A stretch of 64,000 nucleotides of DNA from Bdellovibrio sp. qaytius. Lineage in GTDB: Bacteria > Bdellovibrionota > Bdellovibrionia > Bdellovibrionales > Bdellovibrionaceae. The DNA lies in the NCBI GenBank assembly GCA_004011035.1, contig CP025734.1:1262001-1326000 (forward strand). The letters run 5' to 3'. The notes under the pieces are model-generated. The model made no database searches. It was given only the letters and a program-made list of their open reading frames with translations, and was not told where the DNA came from. Made by a program: the position numbers and the translations under genes. Below are positions 8,606-16,390 of the stretch, piece by piece; the first letter of the stretch is position 1; each line of letters opens with the position of its first letter.

Positions 8606-9310
8606 TTATTGCGGTCTGCCAGCATCAATCCATCTTTTAACAAAATCCACTTCTTCTGAAGTCGCAGCCGAAATGCCTGAGTCTGATGGCGGCATGTCTT
8701 GGCCAGAAATTTCTTCAACGACTTTGCTGCTCGCGCTAGGTGATTGCCAGTATTGCGGATTTTTTATGACCTCAGAATACGGATAAAATAAAATTTGTTT
8801 TGCATCTTCGTCGCTTGAGTCGGGGTTATGGCAAAGTAAACATTTCTTTTGTAAAAATTTAGTCACTAAAGTGTCGTAAGTGAGTGGGGCTTGTGAAATC
8901 GGAATTTCTGTGGGTGGTGTGAGTTGATTTTTACAGGCGGCTATAGATTTTAGTTGTACTGTCGTTTCTTCTGGCGCACCTAATGAAAGCCACTGATCTA
9001 AGATAGCTTGATTGCAATCGCTAAGGGCCGCATATCCAGATTCTGCTGGAGGCATGCCAGCAGTTCTGGTTTCATCTTGAATATCTGAAATATGTCTTTG
9101 AATTTGATTCAGACTGCTTAAGTCTGGAGATTGATTTCCTGAATGGCAATTTGCGCATGTTTTTAGGGATGTCATTTTGACCATGTCATAATTAATATAA
9201 GCTTCTGAGTTTAAAGTCGTGTCGACTTGGTCAACGAGATTTGTTGAGTTTCCATAACGACATGATGAGATGAATACGACCGAAAAGATTAAACTTAGAC
9301 GTAATATCAC
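8606..9310 (-). CDS. Lipoprotein with two c-type haem motifs
   Basis: 234 residues. A lipobox (VVFISSC, lipidated C17) is followed by two CxxCH haem-attachment motifs: CANCH at 52-56 and CLLCH at 157-161. Each is followed at a distance by a Met-Pro-Pro segment (AGMPP near 85 and QDMPP in the second half) that can supply the second iron ligand. This is a duplicated cytochrome-c-like domain on a lipid anchor, placing it in the periplasm. The redox partner is unknown. It is convergent with the Pip-family gene, one base apart. Confidence 0.7.
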   Translation of the reverse strand: MILRLSLIFSVVFISSCRYGNSTNLVDQVDTTLNSEAYINYDMVKMTSLKTCANCHSGNQSPDLSSLNQIQRHISDIQDETRTAGMPPAESGYAALSDCNQAILDQWLSLGAPEETTVQLKSIAACKNQLTPPTEIPISQAPLTYDTLVTKFLQKKCLLCHNPDSSDEDAKQILFYPYSEVIKNPQYWQSPSASSKVVEEISGQDMPPSDSGISAATSEEVDFVKRWIDAGRPQ

Positions 9311-9439
9311 AAGGTCTCCTTAGTGTAGAAGTGCTCTAGAGGCTGAATTCAGGTTATTCTTTGGCTTTGCGCAAAACAATTGCAATTTATTAAAATTAAA
9401 CTAAGTTATTTAGTATTACGAAACGAAGGTAGGCCAGGT

Positions 9440-10246
9440 ATGGTTTCTGTTTATGATTATCGCGACTATAAAAAATTAATTTTAGATTGGATTTCAAGTC
9501 ATTCAGAAAATTCAAAAGGTCATCGAAAAGATTTAGCTAAAGCCGTTGGTTGTCAGACTCCGTACATCACGCATGTGTTATCGGGCACCTATCATTTTAG
9601 TCCAGAGCAAGCCGAGGCCTGCGCAACTTGGTTAGGCTTGAACGAGCGAGATACAGATTTTTTTATTTTACTGGTTCTTCGCGCCAGAGCTGGAACAAGG
9701 TCTTTACAAAAGGTTTTAGATAAACAAATCGATGAGCGTTTATCGCAAGAGAGTGGATTAAAAAAACGTCTACGAATCAAAGATGGGCTTACAATTCAGA
9801 ACCAACAAACTTACTATGGCAGCTGGCACTATGCGGCCATTCACATGGCTTTGTTAATTCCACAATTGCAAACAGTTGATTCGTTACAAAAATATTTTCA
9901 ACTTCCGATGGCGCGTATTATTCAAGTTATAGAGTTTCTTTTAGAGTTAGATTTAGTTGAAAAAAACAAGAATATTTTATCAGTTAAAAAACCGGTGATT
10001 CATTTAGAAAATGAGTCTCCGTTGCTTATCCAACATCATCTTAACTGGCGCCTGCAGGCTATTGATTCAGTGCAAGCCGGTGCAAAAAATAATTTAAACT
10101 ATTCAGGAGTCATTTCGCTGTCAGAAGAAGACTTTGATTGGGTGCGCACGAAATTAGCTCAAACACTTCAAGATATTATCGCTAAGATCAAGCCATCAAA
10201 AGATGAAAAATTAGCGTGTTTAAATTTTGATTGGTTTCAAATTTAA
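9440..10246 (+). CDS. TIGR02147-family HTH protein
   Basis: 268 residues from ATG 9440. It opens with YDYRDYKKLILDWI and an N-terminal helix-turn-helix (HRKDLAKAVGCQTPYITHVLSG), followed by a long helical region with a second winged-helix-like segment (PMARIIQVIEFLLELDLVEK). This is the TIGR02147 pattern, a family expanded in Bdellovibrio and Fibrobacter and presumed to regulate transcription. An upstream TTG at 9380 is in frame, but the family motif begins right after ATG 9440 and purine-rich AGGTAGG precedes it. It is divergent from the cytochrome-like lipoprotein gene. Confidence 0.75.
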   Translation: MVSVYDYRDYKKLILDWISSHSENSKGHRKDLAKAVGCQTPYITHVLSGTYHFSPEQAEACATWLGLNERDTDFFILLVLRARAGTRSLQKVLDKQIDERLSQESGLKKRLRIKDGLTIQNQQTYYGSWHYAAIHMALLIPQLQTVDSLQKYFQLPMARIIQVIEFLLELDLVEKNKNILSVKKPVIHLENESPLLIQHHLNWRLQAIDSVQAGAKNNLNYSGVISLSEEDFDWVRTKLAQTLQDIIAKIKPSKDEKLACLNFDWFQI

Positions 10247-10250
10247 GAAA

Positions 10251-10943
10251 TTAAGTTGAAATAAGTCGGGCCACAAAAAATGCAGCACTTGCGGCTAAGG
10301 CGCCGATCAAAACCGTGCGGCTCATTGATTTTACAGGGTGCTGATTTAAAAATTTACCTTTAATAAAACCAAAGATGGCCAAGGCAAAGAAAGTCAAAAT
10401 AGACGAGGCGATTAATCCTTCATGGCTAGTTTGGGTAAAGAAATAAGCCGAAAGCGGAATCACTCCGCCAATGGCATAAGCGCCTGCTATACGTAGAGCG
10501 CTCCAAATAGCTTGTTGTTCATTTGGTTTTTGAAGCCCGAGTTCGAACTCCATCATAAAAGAAATCCAGTTGTTTTGATCATTGGCGAGTTCATCCACAA
10601 ATTGATCTTGAGTCTTTGCTGAGATGCCAAATTTTTTTAAAATTGATCGAACTTCTTTTTTTTCTTCTTCGGGAATTGTTTTAATCTCGTTCGTTTCTCG
10701 AGTGAGTTCGCTTTGATAATGTTCAAAATCTGACTTACCAGCTAAGTAACCACCAAGCCCCATCGCAATAGCGCCAGCAACAAGTTCTGCTGTGCCCGCG
10801 GTGATGACGACAGAGTTTGCAATCTGAGCTCCTGATAGACCTGCAGCCAGCGCAAACGGAACAGTTAACCCATCAGACATACCGATGATGATGTCTCGAA
10901 GAGATAAACTGTTCATGAAATGTTTTTCGCTGTGCAGGCTCAT
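10251..10943 (-). CDS. VIT1/CCC1-family iron or manganese transporter
   Basis: 230 residues. Two N-terminal membrane helices contain DIIIGMSDGLTVPFALAAGL, a VIT signature with the Asp/Met metal path. A cytoplasmic helical insert (about 75-140) rich in Glu follows, typical of the metal-binding domain in VIT/CCC1, then three more helices. The family exports Fe2+ or Mn2+ from the cytosol. It lies 6 bases after the cytochrome b562-like gene and probably shares its transcript. An in-frame ATG at codon 10 is an alternative start; neither has a clear ribosome binding site. Confidence 0.8.
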   Translation of the reverse strand: MSLHSEKHFMNSLSLRDIIIGMSDGLTVPFALAAGLSGAQIANSVVITAGTAELVAGAIAMGLGGYLAGKSDFEHYQSELTRETNEIKTIPEEEKKEVRSILKKFGISAKTQDQFVDELANDQNNWISFMMEFELGLQKPNEQQAIWSALRIAGAYAIGGVIPLSAYFFTQTSHEGLIASSILTFFALAIFGFIKGKFLNQHPVKSMSRTVLIGALAASAAFFVARLIST

Positions 10944-10949
10944 TAGTAT

Positions 10950-11384
10950 TTAGTGTTTAAACTGTTTGTGGCCATCAGATTTTTGCTGTGACAATTGATT
11001 TAAAATGACCGTTGCAGAAGCTGTGTCATTTGAACGAAATGCAAAAGCGAGTTGAGTTCCAAGATCAGCAGTTTGATCAAGCATTTTATCGTACTGGGCT
11101 TTGGCTGCCACATTTTGGTCTGCTGGTAAATTAGCAATGCTATCAGGAGAAAAATCTTTTGAATGTAAAGTTAGAGCCGTAAACATATCAGCTTTAGTTG
11201 CAGAGTTATCGTTCAATTGAGGATTGTTAATTTGTGCTACAATTGATTTTAAATTAGAAGACATGGCCTTCATTGTAGCGGCTAAAGTTTTAGGTAAAGC
11301 TGCGGCTGTATCTGAAGCATTTTGTGCGAATGCTGATGATTGTAATACTAAGCTTAAAATTAATGGCAATACGATATTTTTCAT
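10950..11384 (-). CDS. Cytochrome b562-like periplasmic four-helix protein
   Basis: 144 residues with a signal peptide (cut after AFA, about residue 20). The remainder is helical and resembles cytochrome b562: a Met near the start of helix 1 (MKAMSSNLKSI) and a His in the last helix (SDGHKQFKH) sit where b562 has its two haem ligands. Absence of CxxCH fits non-covalent haem. Strong AGAGGG ribosome binding site. It is followed 6 bases on by the VIT-family transporter, and together they suggest iron or redox handling. Similarity is weak, so it could be a haem-free b562-fold protein. Confidence 0.55.
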   Translation of the reverse strand: MKNIVLPLILSLVLQSSAFAQNASDTAAALPKTLAATMKAMSSNLKSIVAQINNPQLNDNSATKADMFTALTLHSKDFSPDSIANLPADQNVAAKAQYDKMLDQTADLGTQLAFAFRSNDTASATVILNQLSQQKSDGHKQFKH

Positions 11385-11409
11385 AAATCCCTCTTTATAT
11401 GGTTAATCG

Positions 11410-11958
11410 TTATAGTTTTTTTAAGTCATTTAAAGCCGCAGTTTGTAGGCGCACAGCTTGAAGCTCGCTAAGACCAACAAGCTCGCTGTATTCGTGCAGC
11501 ATAAGAGCCGTTGCTTGAGAAGAAATTTCAGTCATATCCACTTTGCGCGAAATATTAAAGGCGCTAATGCAAATTGAATTCGGTGCGCTCGTAATTGTGC
11601 TGCCATCGACAGGTAGATTTTTTTCATCGCGACAAGATTCCCAGATAAGCACTTGAATTTGTACGTTTTGAATAACGTCTTCGATGTTTTTATTGGCCGT
11701 AAATACAGGAGCAAAAGTTTTTTGATCTTCAGCCGAAAGCTGATTGTTTTTAAACGCGATAAATTTTTCGGCGATGTAATTTGTTAAATTACTATGTGCT
11801 GTGAAAACTAATTTTTTTACGGCTTCGGGCTTAACACTGACTTTAGGTTTTTTAGGAGAAATTAAATTTCCGCCGCCGCCGCTGACTCCGCCAGAAGTCA
11901 TCGATAATGATAAAATCGATATTAAAATCACCAAGGCTGAATGAATGATCGTTTTCAT
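11410..11958 (-). CDS. Secreted hypothetical protein, 182 aa
   Basis: A signal peptide (to about residue 22) is followed by a Gly-rich segment (SGGVSGGGGN), a short Lys/Pro linker and a mainly helical domain. Near the C-terminus ALMLHEYSELVGLSE resembles the helix of zinc peptidases, but only one His-Glu pair is present (HEYSE instead of HExxH), so I do not call it a protease. Two cysteines may pair. A similar Gly-rich post-signal segment occurs in the 659-residue lipoprotein at 39752-41731. Function unknown. Confidence 0.55.
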   Translation of the reverse strand: MKTIIHSALVILISILSLSMTSGGVSGGGGNLISPKKPKVSVKPEAVKKLVFTAHSNLTNYIAEKFIAFKNNQLSAEDQKTFAPVFTANKNIEDVIQNVQIQVLIWESCRDEKNLPVDGSTITSAPNSICISAFNISRKVDMTEISSQATALMLHEYSELVGLSELQAVRLQTAALNDLKKL

Positions 11959-12165
11959 GTGATATCTCCAGATTTAAACATAGATCTAAGATTGTTCGCA
12001 GGCTATTAAAATTTACTAAAATATAATTTAGTTATTTCATAATACTAAACTGCGCAATGAGTTTTAGGGGTCGTAATGCCACAGGGTGCACCTGGGGGGT
12101 GCGTCGGAATTGATAAAAGGTATTTAATCAGTGCGCTTTAAGTGATTTAGCTTAAAAATAAATAT

Positions 12166-13023
12166 ATGCGATCTCGACTGATTCTACTGACGACATTAAC
12201 AATGATAGCCTTTGCGACAAACTCTATTTTTTGTCGGTTAGCTTTAACTGATCGTGCGAATGATCCCTTGTCTTTTACAATTGTTCGTTTGGCTTCGGGG
12301 GCCGCGATCTTGCTGATTATTTTCTTAAAGGGATTTAGTAAAACTAAAGACCTATTAAGTGTTAAATCAGCTATGCCTGCATTAATGCTTTTTTCATACG
12401 CCATGTTTTTTTCATTTGCGTATGTGCAAATGAAAGCGGGCACGGGGGCCTTAATTGTGTTTCCGACTGTGCAATTTGTAATGCTGGGTTATGCGCTTTA
12501 TAAAGGAACTAAGCTTCAGCTGCATGAAAAGATCGGCGTGTTGGTGGCTTTAGCAGGCCTTGTGTATCTATTGCTGCCAGGCTTTGATATGCCGCCCTTG
12601 CAAGCTTCGATTTTTATGATGTTATCGGGTGTCTCATGGGGAGTTTATTCAATACTTGGCAAATCTATGGATGATCCGATTTTTGCGACGGCCAAAAATT
12701 TTATTTTTACGATACCGTTAGTTTTAATTTTGTTTTTAATCTTTGGCGTTCATCTCACACCGCACGGATTTTTGTGGGCCATTTTATCTGGAAGTCTAAC
12801 ATCGGGCTTAGGTTATCTAGCTTGGTACATCGTACTTAAACAATTAGACACGAGCACTGCGGCTGTTGTGCATTTATCGGCTCCAGCGATTGCAGCCTTT
12901 GGGGGAATATTATTTTTAGGTGAAGCGCTCACTTTAAGATTAGTTATCGCCAGTGTTTTAATTCTGGGTGGTTTATATATAAAAACCCGAGGCTTTCGCA
13001 TCGGGTTTAAATTAAATAATTAA
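12166..13023 (+). CDS. EamA/DMT-family transporter
   Basis: 285 residues, ten hydrophobic helices in two EamA repeats (about 1-135 and 145-280). The first opens with FATNSIFCRLAL and the second with SGVSWGVYSILGKSM, both typical of drug/metabolite transporters. It probably exports a small metabolite from the cytoplasm. No ribosome binding site is visible ahead of the ATG; the 12 bases before it are A/T only, so the message may be leaderless. The 207 bases upstream hold no gene. Confidence 0.8.
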   Translation: MRSRLILLTTLTMIAFATNSIFCRLALTDRANDPLSFTIVRLASGAAILLIIFLKGFSKTKDLLSVKSAMPALMLFSYAMFFSFAYVQMKAGTGALIVFPTVQFVMLGYALYKGTKLQLHEKIGVLVALAGLVYLLLPGFDMPPLQASIFMMLSGVSWGVYSILGKSMDDPIFATAKNFIFTIPLVLILFLIFGVHLTPHGFLWAILSGSLTSGLGYLAWYIVLKQLDTSTAAVVHLSAPAIAAFGGILFLGEALTLRLVIASVLILGGLYIKTRGFRIGFKLNN

Positions 13024-13037
13024 AAAAATGTTCTTAA

Positions 13038-13481
13038 TTATCTATTCAGAACTAATTTTTTCTGAGTAATGACATCCCATTTGCCGCGCACATCTGCAAA
13101 AATAATACATTCAGCCCCTGGAGCGCACGTTGTTGAGTGAACTTGTTTTTTCTTAAATGAGAAAAAAGATCCTGGTGTTAAATGATGATCTTCTCCATCT
13201 GTTGTTATAGTTAAATCGCCGGCAACTACAGTTGCAAAGTGATCAGCAGTATGGTGATACATCGGCGTCGCGAAGCCTCCTTCAAACTTAATAAACGCAT
13301 GGTAGGGGCCATTTTTTCGATCACCTTCAACTGTGGCGATAGCGACTCCTGGAAAATCAGCGAGAGCGACCCACTTCAAGTTTTTAGCTTGGATAAAGAC
13401 AGCGTTTGACGTGTACGATTTTGCAATAGCAAGGGCCGCGAAAATACTCATTAAGATCGGAATAAATGTAAAACGTTTCAT
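13038..13481 (-). CDS. Secreted cupin-domain protein (paralogue 2)
   Basis: 147 residues with a signal peptide (cut near AIA, residue 20) and one cupin barrel. Motif 1 is TPMYHHTADHFAT, with one His fewer than paralogue 1 (MHHHSAE), which may alter metal binding. The rest, including the two cysteines in CAPGAEC and the DVRGKWDVI ending, matches the 6429-6866 protein closely, so these are duplicates. It shares the upstream motif at 13529-13551 and is divergent from the ArsR-type gene. Confidence 0.75.
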   Translation of the reverse strand: MKRFTFIPILMSIFAALAIAKSYTSNAVFIQAKNLKWVALADFPGVAIATVEGDRKNGPYHAFIKFEGGFATPMYHHTADHFATVVAGDLTITTDGEDHHLTPGSFFSFKKKQVHSTTCAPGAECIIFADVRGKWDVITQKKLVLNR

Positions 13482-13528
13482 TGCTAAGGGCCTTTCAAGT
13501 TGGTGTTTTTGATATTGGAGCTGTAGGC

Positions 13529-13551
13529 AGCATTAGCAATTGTGTGACCAT
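13529..13551 (-). promoter_or_regulatory. Shared regulatory motif upstream of cupin 2
   Basis: The minus strand carries ATGGTCACA, five bases, TTGCT and AATGCT, as found at 6905-6928 upstream of cupin 1. The second half of the near-palindrome is less conserved here than at the other two sites. TTGCTA is followed 16-17 bases later by CAATAT, a possible -10 box. Confidence 0.45.
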
Positions 13552-13594
13552 AATATTTTGGGGCGTTGTGGGACTTCGAAGATTAGGCTTGCAA

Positions 13595-13620
13595 AACATT
13601 ACACCCTATGGTGTAATGTT
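13595..13620. promoter_or_regulatory. Perfect 11+11 bp inverted repeat, probable ArsR-type operator
   Basis: Arms AACATTACACC and GGTGTAATGTT are perfect complements around CTAT. The repeat sits directly at the start of the ArsR-family gene and contains one possible start ATG (13616), so a dimer bound here would block its transcription. ArsR-family repressors bind symmetric sites of this size and usually regulate their own operon. Confidence 0.75.
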
Positions 13621-13624
13621 GGTT

Positions 13625-13975
13625 ATGGATCAATTTTCACACGTATTAACTGCTATTTCACATCCCACCAGACGGGCGATCATCGAAAAGCTGTCGAATG
13701 GCCCCTCTAAATTTCTTGAGGTGGCGGGGTCTTTTGATACGGCCTTAAATTCAGTGACAAAACATCTGAAGCTGCTTGAGCGAGCAGGGTTAATCGAAAA
13801 ACAAAAACAAGGCCGCGAAGTTTTTATTTCGTTACGGGCTGAACCTTTGCGTGAAGTGGCCCAGTGGGTTCACCATTACGAAAAGTTTTGGAATGAGCGT
13901 CTTGATCTATTTGAAAACTATTTTGCAGAAAAAAAGAAAGACAAGAAAGTTAAGAAGACAAAGGAGAAAAAATAA
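13625..13975 (+). CDS. ArsR-family winged-helix repressor
   Basis: 116 residues. Winged helix with the ArsR signature HPTRRAIIEKLSNGPSKF, recognition helix ALNSVTKHLKLLERAGLIEK and wing QKQGREVFISL, then a helix and a Lys-rich tail. It has no metal-binding Cys pair, so it belongs to the SRPBCC-associated group. The start is uncertain: ATG 13625 fits the family (MDQFSHVLTAISHPTRR), ATG 13616 adds three residues, and a longer frame back to 13481 runs through the operator and is unlikely. It forms an operon with the SRPBCC gene two bases downstream. Confidence 0.8.
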   Translation: MDQFSHVLTAISHPTRRAIIEKLSNGPSKFLEVAGSFDTALNSVTKHLKLLERAGLIEKQKQGREVFISLRAEPLREVAQWVHHYEKFWNERLDLFENYFAEKKKDKKVKKTKEKK

Positions 13976-13977
13976 TA

Positions 13978-14406
13978 ATGGAAAGATCAAAAACTGATTT
14001 AGTTCTTAAAATTGAACGCGTAATTTCAGCAACACCTGCTGAAGTCTATAAAGGTTGGCTGGATCCCAAAGTTAAAGGTAATCCCTGGAACATGGGTGAT
14101 AAATTAATTCTGAATGCAAAACTAAATGGATTTTTCTATTGGTTTATTCACGGAACGCCTCATTATGGCAGATTCACTAAACTTGATAAAGCTAAAAAAA
14201 TTCAACACACATGGATGTCACCTTATACAGAAGGTGAAGAATCAACAGTGACTGTGACTTTTGCAAAAAAGGGCAGCGACACATTGATGACTTTAGTTCA
14301 TGCAGGCTTACCTAACACTGAAAAAGGCAAAGCGCATAACGAAGGTTGGAATGAATTTTTAGATTTATTTCCGAAACATTTCGCGAAAAAGAAAAAAAAG
14401 AAATAA
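13978..14406 (+). CDS. SRPBCC/AHSA1-domain protein
   Basis: 142 residues with the START-like fold of AHSA1 proteins: VERVISATPAEVY-type opening (IERVISATPAEVYKGWLD), central beta sheet and a C-terminal helix (GWNEFLDLFPKHF). The family binds hydrophobic ligands. It is the second gene of an ArsR-SRPBCC operon, a common pair in which the regulator and this protein may share a ligand. Both proteins end in Lys-rich tails (KKKKKK here). Ligand unknown. Confidence 0.75.
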   Translation: MERSKTDLVLKIERVISATPAEVYKGWLDPKVKGNPWNMGDKLILNAKLNGFFYWFIHGTPHYGRFTKLDKAKKIQHTWMSPYTEGEESTVTVTFAKKGSDTLMTLVHAGLPNTEKGKAHNEGWNEFLDLFPKHFAKKKKKK

Positions 14407-14526
14407 GACTTATCACACCATCAACATGAACCGGGCCATCTTCGCTGTGAATGAACTGAGTTCTCATAAGTAGACCTTTGGCCCTGGATCTTGTAAAAGC
14501 CCTGCATCAGTCTACTATAGTAAGAT

Positions 14527-14760
14527 ATGAAGGTCTTTAAATCGCAGATTGAAAACAATAGTATTTATTTGGTCTGTGAAGATTCATCAGGCAACGTCTA
14601 TCAAACAAAAATTCTTGTACAATCAGATGCTGAATACTACGCCTTATTAGGACGTTTAAAAATGCGCCCCGATGAGAAGGTAATGTTGAATAACAACATC
14701 ACAACCGCAAGTTTGGTTTTTGTTACGCTTTTGCGCCGGGTGACTAATCGGGCTAAGTAG
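14527..14760 (+). CDS. Hypothetical small protein, 77 aa
   Basis: Short cytoplasmic protein with predicted beta strands at the start (SIYLVCEDSSGNVYQTKIL), a helix (DAEYYALLGRLKM) and a basic C-terminus. I recognise no family. A possible promoter, TTGTAA at 14491 and TACTAT at 14513 (16-base spacer), ends only 8 bases before the ATG, so the message may have almost no leader. It is convergent with the oxidoreductase gene. Confidence 0.5.
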   Translation: MKVFKSQIENNSIYLVCEDSSGNVYQTKILVQSDAEYYALLGRLKMRPDEKVMLNNNITTASLVFVTLLRRVTNRAK

Positions 14761-14770
14761 AAAAGCTAAC

Positions 14771-15412
14771 TTAGCTTCGCAGTAGTTTGAAGGCATGATT
14801 CCAATCGTTTTTTAAAAAGCCAGGAATACACCATAGCATACAAAGTGGCTCTATGGCGCGAGCTGCGGCTGCGATTCCCATATCCTCAGACTCCCAGCCA
14901 AATTGCGATAATATTTCTTGGGCTCGCGCTTTTGCAGGGTTGTTATTGCCACAGATAAACATGGTCGGTTTGATTCCCCCAAATTGCGGATTCACCATTA
15001 AAGAATTTCCCACAGAGTTAAAAACTTTAACAAAATGAGCCTCGGGTGCTGCTTTTTGTAAACGTTCGAGAAGGGATTCATCTAAATTGGTGAAAAATTT
15101 TAATACTCCATCTTTAGGTGGTGCATCGGCAATCGGGTTTGTTGTATCAAAAATTATTTTGTTTTTAAAAGATGAGGCCTGTTGCTGAACTAACTCTTCT
15201 GCAGCAGTGCCTTTGACGGCGAGTACGATGGTTTCGCCGAATTTCGCGGCCTCTTCGAACGTACCTATCAAGGCACCATCGCCAGATTTAGTCTTCCAAT
15301 CCGCTAATTTTTCTGGATGGCGTGAACCACGCATCACAGTATAGCCGTACTTTAAAAAACCATTTGATAAAGCTGTACCCACTTCGCCAGAACCAAGAAC
15401 TCCGATTTTCAT
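14771..15412 (-). CDS. NAD(P)-binding oxidoreductase of the F420-dependent-NADP-reductase family
   Basis: 213 residues. An N-terminal Rossmann fold with GVLGSGEVGTAL and a downstream GSRHPEKL (NADP-phosphate contact) matches the short NADP oxidoreductase family typified by F420:NADP reductase. Non-F420 organisms have many relatives that act on other substrates. ATG 15412 was chosen because GGAGAAG lies 6 bases upstream; a longer frame to 15439 adds residues without family match. It has the same upstream motif as the two cupin genes. The partner substrate is unknown. Confidence 0.75.
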   Translation of the reverse strand: MKIGVLGSGEVGTALSNGFLKYGYTVMRGSRHPEKLADWKTKSGDGALIGTFEEAAKFGETIVLAVKGTAAEELVQQQASSFKNKIIFDTTNPIADAPPKDGVLKFFTNLDESLLERLQKAAPEAHFVKVFNSVGNSLMVNPQFGGIKPTMFICGNNNPAKARAQEILSQFGWESEDMGIAAAARAIEPLCMLWCIPGFLKNDWNHAFKLLRS

Positions 15413-15443
15413 AAATGCTTCTCCATACTCTTCGCACATCTAA

Positions 15444-15473
15444 AGCAAGAATGTGACCATTACTTATGGGTCA
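15444..15473 (-). promoter_or_regulatory. Shared regulatory motif upstream of the NAD(P)-binding oxidoreductase
   Basis: The minus strand has AATGGTCACA, five bases and TTGCTT, matching sites ahead of both cupin genes. The plus strand reads TGACCAT, TACTT, ATGGGTCA, an inverted repeat with one inserted G. It lies about 30 bases upstream of the start codon. Confidence 0.5.
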
Positions 15474-15495
15474 TAAAAGGAGAAAGTTCTAAACT

Positions 15496-15720
15496 TCATT
15501 CGACAATTTTAATTGAGTGATTATTGAAAACCACAACTTGGCCAGCAGTTAACTTCAAAGCTTTTCTTGTTTCGACTTTGCCGTTAACTTTGACTTGGCC
15601 TTCTTCGATAACAGATTTAGCCTGGCCACCTGTTTCGCACAGGTTGGCTACTTTTAATAAATTTTTTAATTCGATATGCTCGTGACCGTCTAAATTGAAT
15701 TCGATTTCTTGAAGTTTCAT
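15496..15720 (-). CDS. YbcJ-like S4-domain RNA-binding protein
   Basis: 74 residues, one S4 domain: LKNLLKVANLCETGGQAKSVIEEGQVKVNGKVE with the alpha-L RNA-binding motif, as in E. coli YbcJ. ATG 15720 gives the usual family length of about 70; an in-frame start at 15795 would overlap the MsrA stop and adds residues with no match. No strong ribosome binding site. It probably binds structured RNA or the ribosome. It follows msrA on the same strand by 52 bases. Confidence 0.75.
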   Translation of the reverse strand: MKLQEIEFNLDGHEHIELKNLLKVANLCETGGQAKSVIEEGQVKVNGKVETRKALKLTAGQVVVFNNHSIKIVE

Positions 15721-15772
15721 GATTTCGAATATACATGGCGTTGCTGAAAAATGAAATATAAAAGAATCTACT

Positions 15773-16369
15773 TTATTGTTTTTTTGTGCCGTCAAACGAT
15801 AAATTTCTTAAATAATGATTATCATAGCCACCCGGATTTTTCATAAGGTATTTTTGGTGGTAATCTTCGGCCAGCCAGAATTTTTTAGCTTCTGAAATTT
15901 CAGTTACTATTGGGCTTTTCCAGGCTTTTGACTTTTCGACTTTTTCTTTAAAAGCTAAGGCTTGTTTTTTCTGAATATCGCCGTGATAAAAAATGGCTGA
16001 ACGGTATTGGTTGCCTTTATCGTTGCCTTGTCTGTTGGGTGTCGTTGGATCATGAAACTTAAAAAATAATTCTAATAACTTTTCATAGCTGATTTTTTGA
16101 GGATCAAAAACAACATTAACGCTTTCGGCATGGCCCGTATGGCCGTCATGCATTTCGTCATACTTTGGATTTTCTGTGGTGCCGCCCGTATAGCCGACTT
16201 CGGTACTTACGACGCCCTTAGTTTTTCTAAAGAATTCTTCTGAACCCCAAAAACACCCAGCGGCAAATGTTGCGGTTTCAGTTTTTTCGCTAACTTTTTC
16301 TTTAGCCAAACTTTGTTGTGTGAAAAGAAATACAGGTAAAATCAGTAAAAGAGTTTTTAAATTTTTCAT
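15773..16369 (-). CDS. msrA: Peptide methionine-(S)-S-oxide reductase, exported
   Basis: 198 residues. A signal peptide (about 1-22) precedes the MsrA domain. Catalytic C39 lies in GCFWG, followed by the family motifs VGYTGG, HTGHAE and QYRSAIFY. It reduces the S form of methionine sulfoxide in proteins. The signal peptide puts it in the periplasm, next to exported MsrB and a DipZ-like electron donor encoded at 18074-20338. The HDPTTPNRQGND motif is complete. There is no obvious resolving Cys near the C-terminus, so it may depend on an external thiol donor. Confidence 0.9.
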   Translation of the reverse strand: MKNLKTLLLILPVFLFTQQSLAKEKVSEKTETATFAAGCFWGSEEFFRKTKGVVSTEVGYTGGTTENPKYDEMHDGHTGHAESVNVVFDPQKISYEKLLELFFKFHDPTTPNRQGNDKGNQYRSAIFYHGDIQKKQALAFKEKVEKSKAWKSPIVTEISEAKKFWLAEDYHQKYLMKNPGGYDNHYLRNLSFDGTKKQ

Positions 16370-16390
16370 ATCAACCTCGTGAGTGTTTGT

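Noticed and set aside
9400-9414. Inverted repeat ACTAA/TTAGT ahead of the TIGR02147 gene
   Set aside because: Only five base pairs in very AT-rich sequence; it could easily arise by chance.
11410-11958. Zinc metalloprotease, from LMLHEYSELVG
   Set aside because: The HExxH motif is incomplete (HEYSE) and no third ligand was found.
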